Shown here: positions 16,669-23,384 of the stretch, in pieces
Layout: every line of letters starts with the position of its first letter
How positions within the stretch are numbered: position 1 is the stretch's first letter
DNA from: Chitinophaga pinensis
GTDB taxonomy: Bacteria; Bacteroidota; Bacteroidia; 2-12-FULL-35-15
Assembly: GCA_945879015.1 (NCBI GenBank)
Contig: CAMCUO010000002.1
Coordinates: 30,422-94,421, forward strand
Direction: 5' to 3'
DNA length: 64,000 nucleotides
Notes under the pieces: generated by a model
The model's database searches: none
Told to the model about the DNA's origin: nothing
Seen by the model: only the letters and a program-made list of their open reading frames with translations
Position numbers and translations under genes: made by a program

Positions 16669-16971
16669 ATGAGTTTTTTAAAAAAATTATTTGGAATTTC
16701 ATCTGAGAAGGTAGATTTAAAAGTCTTAGTTAATAATGGTGCAAAAATTATTGATGTTAGAACAGTTGCAGAATTTTCTGGTGGTCATGCAATTGGAGCT
16801 GTGAATATTCCCTTAGATAAAATTTCATCAAATATTGATAAAATTAAAAACTATAAAAAACCAATTGTACTTTGTTGTGCTTCTGGGATGAGAAGTGCAC
16901 AAGCAACAAATCAACTAAAGCAAAATGGAATAGAAGCCTATAATGCTGGTGGTTGGAGAAATTTAAACTAA
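16669..16971 (+). CDS. Cytoplasmic single-domain rhodanese
   Basis: 100-aa sulfurtransferase with the full single rhodanese domain: IIDVRTVAEFSGGHAIGAVNIPLD and the active loop CCASGMRSA with a vicinal Cys pair. There is no signal peptide. It lies 12 bp after the dioxygenase fusion, so it is in the same operon. It probably passes sulfane sulfur to or from the dioxygenase product pool in the cytoplasm. The Cys-Cys form of the loop is found in several small bacterial rhodaneses. Confidence 0.9.
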   Translation: MSFLKKLFGISSEKVDLKVLVNNGAKIIDVRTVAEFSGGHAIGAVNIPLDKISSNIDKIKNYKKPIVLCCASGMRSAQATNQLKQNGIEAYNAGGWRNLN

Positions 16972-16991
16972 TCTTTTAAAACAAATAGAAA

Positions 16992-17390
16992 ATGAAAAAA
17001 TTAATTTTAGTATTGGTTGCACTTATTTCAATAAATGTGAGCAATGCACAATCGAAAGATGCAGTAGTGACCAATCTTTCTTCAGAAAGATTTAAAGCAA
17101 TTATCGCAAATGATAAAGGCGGAACAATTATCGACTTGAGAACAACGGAAGAGTTGGAGAAAAAAGGTTATATCAAAGGAGCTATTCAGTTAGATTATTT
17201 AGCGAAAGATTCGGAAAAACAAATTGATAAATTGGATAAAAACAAAACCTATTACATCTATTGTGCAGGAGGTGGAAGAAGTTCAGAAGCTGCCACATAT
17301 ATGGAGAAAAATGGTTTCAAAAGAGTATACACTCTTGAAAAAGGTTTATCTGAGTGGTTGCAAAAAGGATTTCCTGTAGAAAAGAAGTAG
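16992..17390 (+). CDS. Exported rhodanese
   Basis: 132-aa rhodanese with a clear signal peptide (first ~20 residues, ending SNAQ). This places it in the periplasm, unlike its neighbour. The domain contains IIDLRTTEELEKKGYIKGAIQLDY and the active-site loop YCAGGGRSSEAA. It lies 20 bp after the cytoplasmic rhodanese. The operon thus has sulfurtransferases on both sides of the membrane together with a TauE-type exporter, which fits moving reduced sulfur across the membrane for oxidation or export. Confidence 0.9.
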   Translation: MKKLILVLVALISINVSNAQSKDAVVTNLSSERFKAIIANDKGGTIIDLRTTEELEKKGYIKGAIQLDYLAKDSEKQIDKLDKNKTYYIYCAGGGRSSEAATYMEKNGFKRVYTLEKGLSEWLQKGFPVEKK

Positions 17391-17414
17391 ACTTACAAAT
17401 CTTAATGCTAAACA

Positions 17415-17488
17415 CTTCGACTACGCTCAGACTTACGGCCACGTCATATTGAGCGTTTTATTTAACGTCACACTGAGCTTAGTCGAAG
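17415..17488. repeat. Complete inverted-repeat element, CTTCGACTACGCTCAG ends
   Basis: CTTCGACTACGCTCAG at 17415-17430 faces CTGAGCTTAGTCGAAG at 17473-17488; the interior has GTCATATTGAGCG and GTCACACTGAG. It is one of the clearest full-length copies, between two convergent genes. Confidence 0.75.
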
Positions 17489-17503
17489 GGTAAGAGCGGA
17501 ATG

Positions 17504-18508
17504 TTAATTTACAACCTTCGCTTTCTCAATATTTATATCGAACCAAGCAATATTTCCGAATCCAAATCTTCTTCTAGGTTCTCTTCTTAAAAAGTCTATC
17601 GGACCTGTCCAATAACCTAATCCATCATCCCTCGAAAGATCATCGTGATCGAACACTCCAATTCCTAAACTATCGTTTAAATAGTAATGATATAGTTCAA
17701 ATGTATCAGAATCCTTATAGGCGTCAGTGGATTTTTGATAATCCGTTTGAGCATAAAATTTATCAGTTGGATAATAAAGTGTCCAATAAATATCCGGGTA
17801 GCTACTGTTCCAAAGCGTATTGTCCATTCCAGCAGGAGAAAAGGTGGAATCGTTTTTTAATTGTAAACCAAATCCGTAAATGGTGCTTTTATAAATAGTT
17901 GGAATAGTAATATCAAATTTCACTCTTGCATCGAGTATACATTTTGTCGCATAATTACAGTAGTTGTATTTATTGTATTTTGTTACAACTTCATGCCCTG
18001 TTCCTTTAAACGTGTTTTGCCAGATTCGCAATTCTATAGTTTGATTTCCTTGTTTTAAATTGTGAAAAACATGAAAAGGGATTTCATAAACGATTTCATT
18101 TAACACAGGCATATAAAGTGTGTCTGATACAAAGGCAAGCTGGTTAATAGTTTCGGAGCTATCTGTTTGCCAGCGAAAGCTGTTTTTGTTTTTTTTGTAA
18201 TCTGATAAAATGATTTTACCATTTGCATAAAAATCAAAATTGAAAGCAGTGTAATTGAGTGTATCCTTATCTTTTAGATTTATAGGAAATGGCAAATCTC
18301 TCATCGAATTTAAAGCAAGTTTGATAATCAATAAATTATTTAAAGAATCTATTGTAAGTGTTGTGTTCTTTTTATTAAATACAGGAGTTCTTGAAATAAC
18401 AGTATAATCAACGGCTTTCGGAAGTCTTGGTTTTTCTTTATAGTGGCTGAAACATGCGCTTAGGGAAAAAACACAAATCAGAATAAAAAACCGAATGATA
18501 AATTTCAT
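17504..18508 (-). CDS. Lipoprotein of unknown function
   Basis: 334 aa with a lipoprotein signal: a basic start, hydrophobic core and lipobox LSAC-F, so lipidated at about Cys19. I do not recognise the mature domain. It is rich in Tyr, Asn and Asp, with predicted beta segments (FAFNFDFYANG-like and YWTLYYPTDKFYAQTDY) and a C-terminal stretch (GPIDFLRREPRRRFGFGNIAWFDINIEKAKVV). It is an envelope protein, probably outer membrane or periplasmic. It is convergent with the rhodanese operon and separated from sdhB by a terminator, so it is transcribed on its own. Confidence 0.72.
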   Translation of the reverse strand: MKFIIRFFILICVFSLSACFSHYKEKPRLPKAVDYTVISRTPVFNKKNTTLTIDSLNNLLIIKLALNSMRDLPFPINLKDKDTLNYTAFNFDFYANGKIILSDYKKNKNSFRWQTDSSETINQLAFVSDTLYMPVLNEIVYEIPFHVFHNLKQGNQTIELRIWQNTFKGTGHEVVTKYNKYNYCNYATKCILDARVKFDITIPTIYKSTIYGFGLQLKNDSTFSPAGMDNTLWNSSYPDIYWTLYYPTDKFYAQTDYQKSTDAYKDSDTFELYHYYLNDSLGIGVFDHDDLSRDDGLGYWTGPIDFLRREPRRRFGFGNIAWFDINIEKAKVVN

Positions 18509-18531
18509 ATTGTAAATACACTATAAATTAA

Positions 18532-18564
18532 AAAACCAATTCTTTCATGAAGAATTGGTTTTTC
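18532..18564. terminator. Terminator after sdhB (minus strand)
   Basis: AAAAACCAATTCTT and AAGAATTGGTTTTT form a strong stem with a short loop and flanking A/T runs. It serves the sdhB end and shields the lipoprotein gene. Confidence 0.75.
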
Positions 18565-18582
18565 TAAAAATCTAAAATCTTT

Positions 18583-19338
18583 TTACGATTTAATATTTGC
18601 TACAAAATATTCACGATTCATGCGAGCGATGCTTTCTAAAGAAATCCCTTTTGGACATTCGATTTCGCAAGCACCAGTATTTGTACAATTCCCAAATCCT
18701 TCTTCATCCATTTGTGCAACCATACTTTTAACACGCGTTGTTGCTTCCACTCTCCCTTGCGGCAATAAAGCCAATTGAGAAATTTTTGCAGAAACAAACA
18801 ACATAGCCGATGAGTTTTTGCAAGTTGCCACACAAGCACCACAACCAATACAAGCAGCCGCTTCAAACGAAGCATCCGCATCTGATTTTGGAATAGGAAT
18901 ATTATTTGCCTCTTGCGCGTTACCCGTATTCACAGAAATAAATCCACCTTTTGCAATAATTCTATCAAATGCAGAACGATCAACGGTTAAATCTTTTATA
19001 ACTGGAAAAGCTGCTGCTCTCCATGGTTCTACAACAATTGTATCTCCATTTTTAAACGAACGCATGTGCAACTGACAAGTAGTAACTCCTCGCTTTGGTC
19101 CGTGTGGGCGACCATTAATAAACATACTACACATTCCGCAAATTCCTTCTCTGCAATCGTGATCGAATGCAATTGGCTCTTCACCTTTTGTAATTAGCTC
19201 TTCGTTTAAAACGTCAAACATTTCTAGAAAAGACATATCAGGAGAAATATCTTTCACAGGATACGTAACTAATTTTCCAGTTTCTTTGTCGTTTTTCTGA
19301 CGCCAAATTTTTAACGTCAAGTTCATGTTTCCACTCAT
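18583..19338 (-). CDS. sdhB: Succinate dehydrogenase/fumarate reductase iron-sulfur subunit
   Basis: 251-aa electron-transfer subunit of complex II (succinate:quinone reductase or fumarate reductase). The [2Fe-2S] ligands are in [17 protein letters not shown] and the Cys of [10 protein letters not shown]. The [4Fe-4S] and [3Fe-4S] ligands lie in [13 protein letters not shown] and [15 protein letters not shown]. It passes electrons between the flavin of SdhA and the haems of SdhC. It is the last sdh gene in transcription order. It is separated from sdhA by a 540-bp gap containing a four-helix-bundle gene and repeats, which is unusual because these genes are normally tight neighbours. Confidence 0.95.
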   Translation of the reverse strand: MSGNMNLTLKIWRQKNDKETGKLVTYPVKDISPDMSFLEMFDVLNEELITKGEEPIAFDHDCREGICGMCSMFINGRPHGPKRGVTTCQLHMRSFKNGDTIVVEPWRAAAFPVIKDLTVDRSAFDRIIAKGGFISVNTGNAQEANNIPIPKSDADASFEAAACIGCGACVATCKNSSAMLFVSAKISQLALLPQGRVEATTRVKSMVAQMDEEGFGNCTNTGACEIECPKGISLESIARMNREYFVANIKS

Positions 19339-19342
19339 AGTG

Positions 19343-19376
19343 TAGTTATTAGTAATAAGCGAATAGGAATTAGGGG
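19343..19376. repeat. Direct repeat flanking the IVS-type gene (left)
   Basis: TAGTTATTAGTAATAAGCGA... is a close match to 19810-19843. Beyond it, CTATTTACTATTCCCTAATGG-like sequence continues the repeat. The pair brackets the small gene at 19415-19801. Confidence 0.7.
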
Positions 19377-19414
19377 GAGTGCTATTTACTATTCCCTAAT
19401 GGCTATTCTCTATT

Positions 19415-19801
19415 TTAGTTATTCATTATAGTAATTCTTTGTTGTATGCTTTTAATTAACCCTTGACGAATTTTTCCTACTTCTTCAATTTTATTTGAAA
19501 TCAAATTAAATTTTTCTTCATCAACATATTTTAGGTTTTTAGAAATAAGAATCAATGTTTCTACTTCCATCAAAGAGCCTCTAGAAATTCTTAAAAATTG
19601 CAAATAGTTTTTAGATGATTCTCTTCCCCAGCCTTCAGCAATATTTGCAGGAATAGAAACAACAGCTCTGTTCAACTGATTAACTATTCCAAATTTTTCT
19701 TCATTAGGAAATGTTTTTGAAACAGAGTAAATTTCGGTAACAAGCTCAATTGCTTTTTGCCCGACAATTAAATCTTTATATGACTTTAGTCTATTCTCCA
19801 T
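19415..19801 (-). CDS. Four-helix-bundle (23S rRNA IVS-type) protein
   Basis: 128-aa protein of the S23/IVS four-helix-bundle family. The pattern is clear: LIVGQKAIELVTEIYSVSKTFP in the first helix, FGIVNQLNRAVVSIPANIAEGWGR as the signature, then SKNYLQFLRISRGSLMEVETL in the next helix. The family was first found in insertions within 23S rRNA genes but is widespread as stand-alone genes, and its function is unknown. Here it sits between sdhA and sdhB on the same strand. It is bracketed by ~34-bp direct repeats, so it was probably inserted as a unit into the operon without stopping transcription. Confidence 0.88.
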   Translation of the reverse strand: MENRLKSYKDLIVGQKAIELVTEIYSVSKTFPNEEKFGIVNQLNRAVVSIPANIAEGWGRESSKNYLQFLRISRGSLMEVETLILISKNLKYVDEEKFNLISNKIEEVGKIRQGLIKSIQQRITIMNN

Positions 19802-19809
19802 TTCTTAAT

Positions 19810-19843
19810 TAGTTATTAGTTACAAGCGAATAGACATTAGGGG
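19810..19843. repeat. Direct repeat flanking the IVS-type gene (right)
   Basis: TAGTTATTAGTTACAAGCGA... matches 19343-19376 in the same orientation. It is followed by palindromic GGGGTATTCCCC and CTATTCCC units. Confidence 0.7.
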
Positions 19844-19882
19844 TATTCCCCTATTCCCTATTAACTATGCGCTATTCCCTTT

Positions 19883-21859
19883 TTACTTATAACTTCTAGC
19901 TGCAATCTTAATTGCTTCAAATTTCAATTCTTCTTTGTGCAATTCGTAAGTATGATTGCCTTTGTTTTCCCAAGCAGCAACATATGCAAACTCTTCATCT
20001 TTACGCAATGCTTCACCTTCTTCTGTTTGTGATTCTTCACGGAAGTGACCACCACAAGATTCAGTACGATTTAATGCATCCATACACATCAATTCTCCAA
20101 GCTCAATAAAATCAGCTACTCTGCCTGCTTTTTCTAATTCTGGATTAAAGTCATTTGCTGATCCAGGAACTCGCACATCTTTCCAAAACTCTTCACGTAA
20201 AGTGCGAATTTCAGAAATCGCTTCTTTTAATCCTTTTTCGCTACGAGCCATTCCACATTTATCCCACATAATTTTTCCTAAACGTTTGTGAAAATGGTCT
20301 ACCGATTTTGTTCCTTTTATAGCAAATAATTTATCGATAATTCCTTGTGCATCTTTTTCTGCATTTACAAAAGCTTCATGATCAGTTGAAATTGCTTTTG
20401 TTGCAATTTCTTTTGATAAGTATGCTCCAATTGTATATGGAATAACAAAATAACCATCCGCTAAACCTTGCATCAATGCTGATGCTCCAAGGCGATTAGC
20501 CCCATGGTCAGAAAAATTTGCTTCACCCAATGCATACAATCCTGGTACAGTTGTCATCAAATTATAATCCACCCAAAGTCCACCCATTGTATAATGCACT
20601 GCTGGATAAATTCTCATCGGAACTTCATATGGATTTTCTCCAGTAATTTGTTCGTACATCGCAAACAGGTTTCCGTATTTTTCTTCTACAACTTGTTTCC
20701 CAAAAACACGAAGTTGTTCGGCAGTTGGATTAGTGATGTTTAATTTTTTTGCTTGTGTTTTTCCGTAACGATCAATCGCTGCTTTGTAATCTAAGTAAAC
20801 AGCCATTTTAGAATTTCCTACTCCGAATCCAGCATCACAACGTTCTTTCGCAGCACGTGATGCTACGTCACGCGGAACTAAATTTCCGAATGCAGGATAT
20901 CTTCTTTCTAAATAATAATCTCTTTCTTCTTCTGGAATTTCATTTGCTTTACGAGTATCGCCTTCTTTTTTAGGAACCCAAATTCTTCCATCGTTACGAA
21001 GTGATTCACTCATCAAAGTTAATTTTGATTGATGATCACCAGAAACAGGAATACATGTTGGATGAATTTGTGTGAAGCAAGGATTTCCAAAAAATGCTCC
21101 TTTTTTATTTGCTTTCCAAGCTGCAGTAACATTGCTTCCCATTGCATTGGTAGAAAGATAAAATACGTTTCCGTATCCGCCTGAACACAATAAAACTGCG
21201 TGACCGAAATGACGTTCTAGTTTTCCAGAAATTAAATCGCGTGCAATAATTCCTCTACATTTTCCTTCGATATTTACTACGTCCATCATTTCGTGGCGAG
21301 CAAACATTTCAACTGTTCCTAAACCAACTTGACGAAGTAGTCCGCTATATGCACCTAATAATAATTGTTGACCAGTTTGTCCCGCAGCATAAAAAGTGCG
21401 TTGAACTTGAGTTCCACCGAATGAACGGTTACTTAACATTCCACCATATTCACGGGCCAACGGAACACCCATCGCAACACATTGATCGATAATGTTTGTG
21501 CTCACAGCTGCTAAACGGTAAACGTTTGCTTCTCTTGCACGATAATCTCCACCTTTAATAGTATCGTAAAATAAACGGTAAGTACTATCACCATCGTTTT
21601 GATAATTTTTTGCAGCATTGATTCCACCTTGTGCAGCAATTGAGTGCGCTCTTCGTGCAGAATCTTGAAAACAAAATACTTTTACTTTGTAACCCATTTC
21701 TGCAAGAGAAGATGCAGCAGAAGCTCCAGCTAATCCGGAACCAACTACTATTACTTCTAAACTTCTTTTGTTTGAAGGATTAACAAGAGCAACGGAAGAT
21801 TTATATTTCTCCCATTTTTGTTCTAATGCTCCTTCAGGAATTTTACTATCTAATTTCAT
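19883..21859 (-). CDS. sdhA: Succinate dehydrogenase/fumarate reductase flavoprotein subunit
   Basis: 658-aa catalytic subunit of complex II. The FAD Rossmann motif is [20 protein letters not shown] near residue 40. The covalent flavin His lies in [17 protein letters not shown]. Substrate-site motifs include the HPT of [11 protein letters not shown] and the Arg/His blocks near [21 protein letters not shown]. The length and the long C-terminal helical domain match the Bacteroidota/epsilonproteobacterial type. It converts succinate to fumarate or the reverse; the sequence does not say which dominates. It lies between two IVS-type genes in the same direction. Confidence 0.96.
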   Translation of the reverse strand: MKLDSKIPEGALEQKWEKYKSSVALVNPSNKRSLEVIVVGSGLAGASAASSLAEMGYKVKVFCFQDSARRAHSIAAQGGINAAKNYQNDGDSTYRLFYDTIKGGDYRAREANVYRLAAVSTNIIDQCVAMGVPLAREYGGMLSNRSFGGTQVQRTFYAAGQTGQQLLLGAYSGLLRQVGLGTVEMFARHEMMDVVNIEGKCRGIIARDLISGKLERHFGHAVLLCSGGYGNVFYLSTNAMGSNVTAAWKANKKGAFFGNPCFTQIHPTCIPVSGDHQSKLTLMSESLRNDGRIWVPKKEGDTRKANEIPEEERDYYLERRYPAFGNLVPRDVASRAAKERCDAGFGVGNSKMAVYLDYKAAIDRYGKTQAKKLNITNPTAEQLRVFGKQVVEEKYGNLFAMYEQITGENPYEVPMRIYPAVHYTMGGLWVDYNLMTTVPGLYALGEANFSDHGANRLGASALMQGLADGYFVIPYTIGAYLSKEIATKAISTDHEAFVNAEKDAQGIIDKLFAIKGTKSVDHFHKRLGKIMWDKCGMARSEKGLKEAISEIRTLREEFWKDVRVPGSANDFNPELEKAGRVADFIELGELMCMDALNRTESCGGHFREESQTEEGEALRKDEEFAYVAAWENKGNHTYELHKEELKFEAIKIAARSYK

Positions 21860-21882
21860 TTAACTGTTGAATTGTTATATGG

Positions 21883-22263
21883 TTAAATTGTTAATTTTTC
21901 GTTTGTGTATTTTATCAATGAGTTTATTGATTTTGGTAACTTTTGGAGCTCATTAAAAATATAATCATATTCTTCTTTTGTAATTAGTTTTCTCACTTTT
22001 GCTTTTTCATTCAAATCTAAACATTCCGTCATAGAGCCGTATGCTATTCTGTAAAATCTGATTTTATCTTTCTTTCCATATCTACCAAACCCTTCTGCAA
22101 TATTAGCAGAAACAGAATCCATTGCGTCAACAAATTGTTCTCCAACAGTATTTTGCCCTAAATGACTCCAATTTAAAACTACTTTCCAAACATGGTTACT
22201 TAAATGAAAGGATATTTTATAGCATTCTATATCGTTTAATTTTAGATATTTTCTCGATTCAAT
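21883..22263 (-). CDS. Second four-helix-bundle (IVS-type) protein, no standard start codon
   Basis: From the ATG at 22122 only 79 aa can be read, which lacks the first helix. Upstream the same frame stays open and continues the family: IESRKYLKLNDIECYKISFH, then a Trp-rich helix, then EQFVDAMDSVSANIAEGFGR and KKDKIRFYRIAYGSMTECL. With an ATT at 22263-22261 it would be 126 aa, the family size. No ATG, GTG or TTG lies between the sdhC stop and the signature. Either an AUU start, a lost start codon or coupling to sdhC explains this. It is only distantly similar to the other IVS protein nearby. Function unknown. Confidence 0.72.
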   Translation of the reverse strand: MESRKYLKLNDIECYKISFHLSNHVWKVVLNWSHLGQNTVGEQFVDAMDSVSANIAEGFGRYGKKDKIRFYRIAYGSMTECLDLNEKAKVRKLITKEEYDYIFNELQKLPKSINSLIKYTNEKLTI

Positions 22264-22302
22264 TTTAACAATTAAACAGTAAAGCCATTTAACGATACAT
22301 TT

Positions 22303-22980
22303 TTATTTAACAATCCCAAAAAATACTGCTAAAGGCATTGCGGCAAAAACTATAGTGATGAGAATTGAAAACCACAATCCTAAAGTTTTTATTAATGGTG
22401 TATATTTAGGATGATTTAATCCCAATGTTTGAAATGCAGACTGAAATCCATGTGCTAAGTGATAACCTAATGAAATTACTCCTAATAAATAAATTAATAC
22501 ATTAAGTGGGTTGTGAAACACTTCTATAATTTCTATATAAGTATTGTGCTCTTCAATTGTTCCATTCCATTGTGATACTTTTGTTCCAACCCAAAAATGG
22601 GATAAATGAATAACTAAAAACATTAATAATAGTGAGCCTAAAATTCCCATCGAACGAGCATACCATTTACTATTTGCTTTTCCATCGGTTACAGCATATT
22701 TTACTGGACGAGCTTTTTGATTTTTGAGTGTTAATACAAGAGCTTGAACGATATGTAAAATGATTCCAATAAATAAAACAATTTCCATTATTCGGATTAA
22801 TGGATTTGTTGCCATGAAGAGAGCTCCTTGGTTAAACAATTCGCCTCCATCTCTTGCAAAAATAAATGAGTTGAGTGTGGCATGTACAACTAGAAACGTA
22901 ATTAAAAACAGACCCGTTAAGCCCATTAATAATTTTTTTCCAAGTGATGATTGAATAAAATTTGCGGAAGAATTACTCAT
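22303..22980 (-). CDS. sdhC: Succinate dehydrogenase/fumarate reductase cytochrome b subunit
   Basis: 225-aa membrane anchor of a type-B complex II: one subunit with five membrane helices that binds two haems b and quinone. SSLGKKLLMGLTGLFLITFLVVHA starts helix I, and further helices carry His residues (GIILHIVQAL, VIHLSHFWVG, GYHLAHGFQSAFQTLG) suited as haem ligands. I chose the ATG at 22980 (MSNSSANF), which is the usual start; the upstream ATG would add a stretch with no support. It is the first gene of the sdhCAB operon and has a candidate promoter 33 bp upstream. Confidence 0.92.
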   Translation of the reverse strand: MSNSSANFIQSSLGKKLLMGLTGLFLITFLVVHATLNSFIFARDGGELFNQGALFMATNPLIRIMEIVLFIGIILHIVQALVLTLKNQKARPVKYAVTDGKANSKWYARSMGILGSLLLMFLVIHLSHFWVGTKVSQWNGTIEEHNTYIEIIEVFHNPLNVLIYLLGVISLGYHLAHGFQSAFQTLGLNHPKYTPLIKTLGLWFSILITIVFAAMPLAVFFGIVK

Positions 22981-23012
22981 AAGAATAAAAATTATTTTCA
23001 GTTTTTCGTCAA

Positions 23013-23020
23013 CAAACGTA
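23013..23020 (-). promoter_or_regulatory. Candidate -7 box of the sdhCAB operon
   Basis: TACGTTTG on the minus strand fits TAnnTTTG, 33 bp before the sdhC ATG. The -33 position is T-rich without a clear TTG. Confidence 0.45.
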
Positions 23021-23300
23021 CACAAAAAAATCAGTAATAAAAATTGTAATTAATGCTCTTTTAATTTTTTTGAAATGATTTTATTAAAGGGAAAGAATTT
23101 GTTTTTTTAGCCGATTTATTTTGCTGAAAATTGAAATTTTTAGCAGGTTTTTTACTAACATGATTTTTTTAAGGATATTTGGCTTTAAAAAGGGACTATT
23201 TGCGATGAAAAGCACAACATAAATTGCTTAAAATCAGAATTTTGAAGAAAAATATTTTTATTTGAAAATAATATTTTAAATTCGTGCAACTAAATATGAT

Positions 23301-23363
23301 ATTTCGACATCTATTAGTAAGTATACGCCCGTTCATCTTTTAAAAGTATGTAATTGTCGAAAT
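23301..23363 (+). promoter_or_regulatory. 9-bp stem in the leader of the T9SS cargo gene
   Basis: ATTTCGACA (23301-23309) pairs perfectly with TGTCGAAAT (23355-23363) around a 45-base loop, ending 21 bp before the ATG. It could form an mRNA structure or be a spaced operator. Confidence 0.35.
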
Positions 23364-23384
23364 TAAATTATAATATAAAACAAA

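Larger units (their letters stand above)
22981..23384. other. Divergent regulatory region, very AT-rich
   Basis: No gene. It holds the sdhC promoter candidate (23013-23020, minus) and a long-range 9-bp stem in the presumed leader of the next gene (23301-23363). Confidence 0.6.

Noticed and set aside
19415..22263. Presence of 23S rRNA, suggested by two IVS-type proteins
   Set aside because: No rRNA sequence is seen; the family often occurs as free genes.
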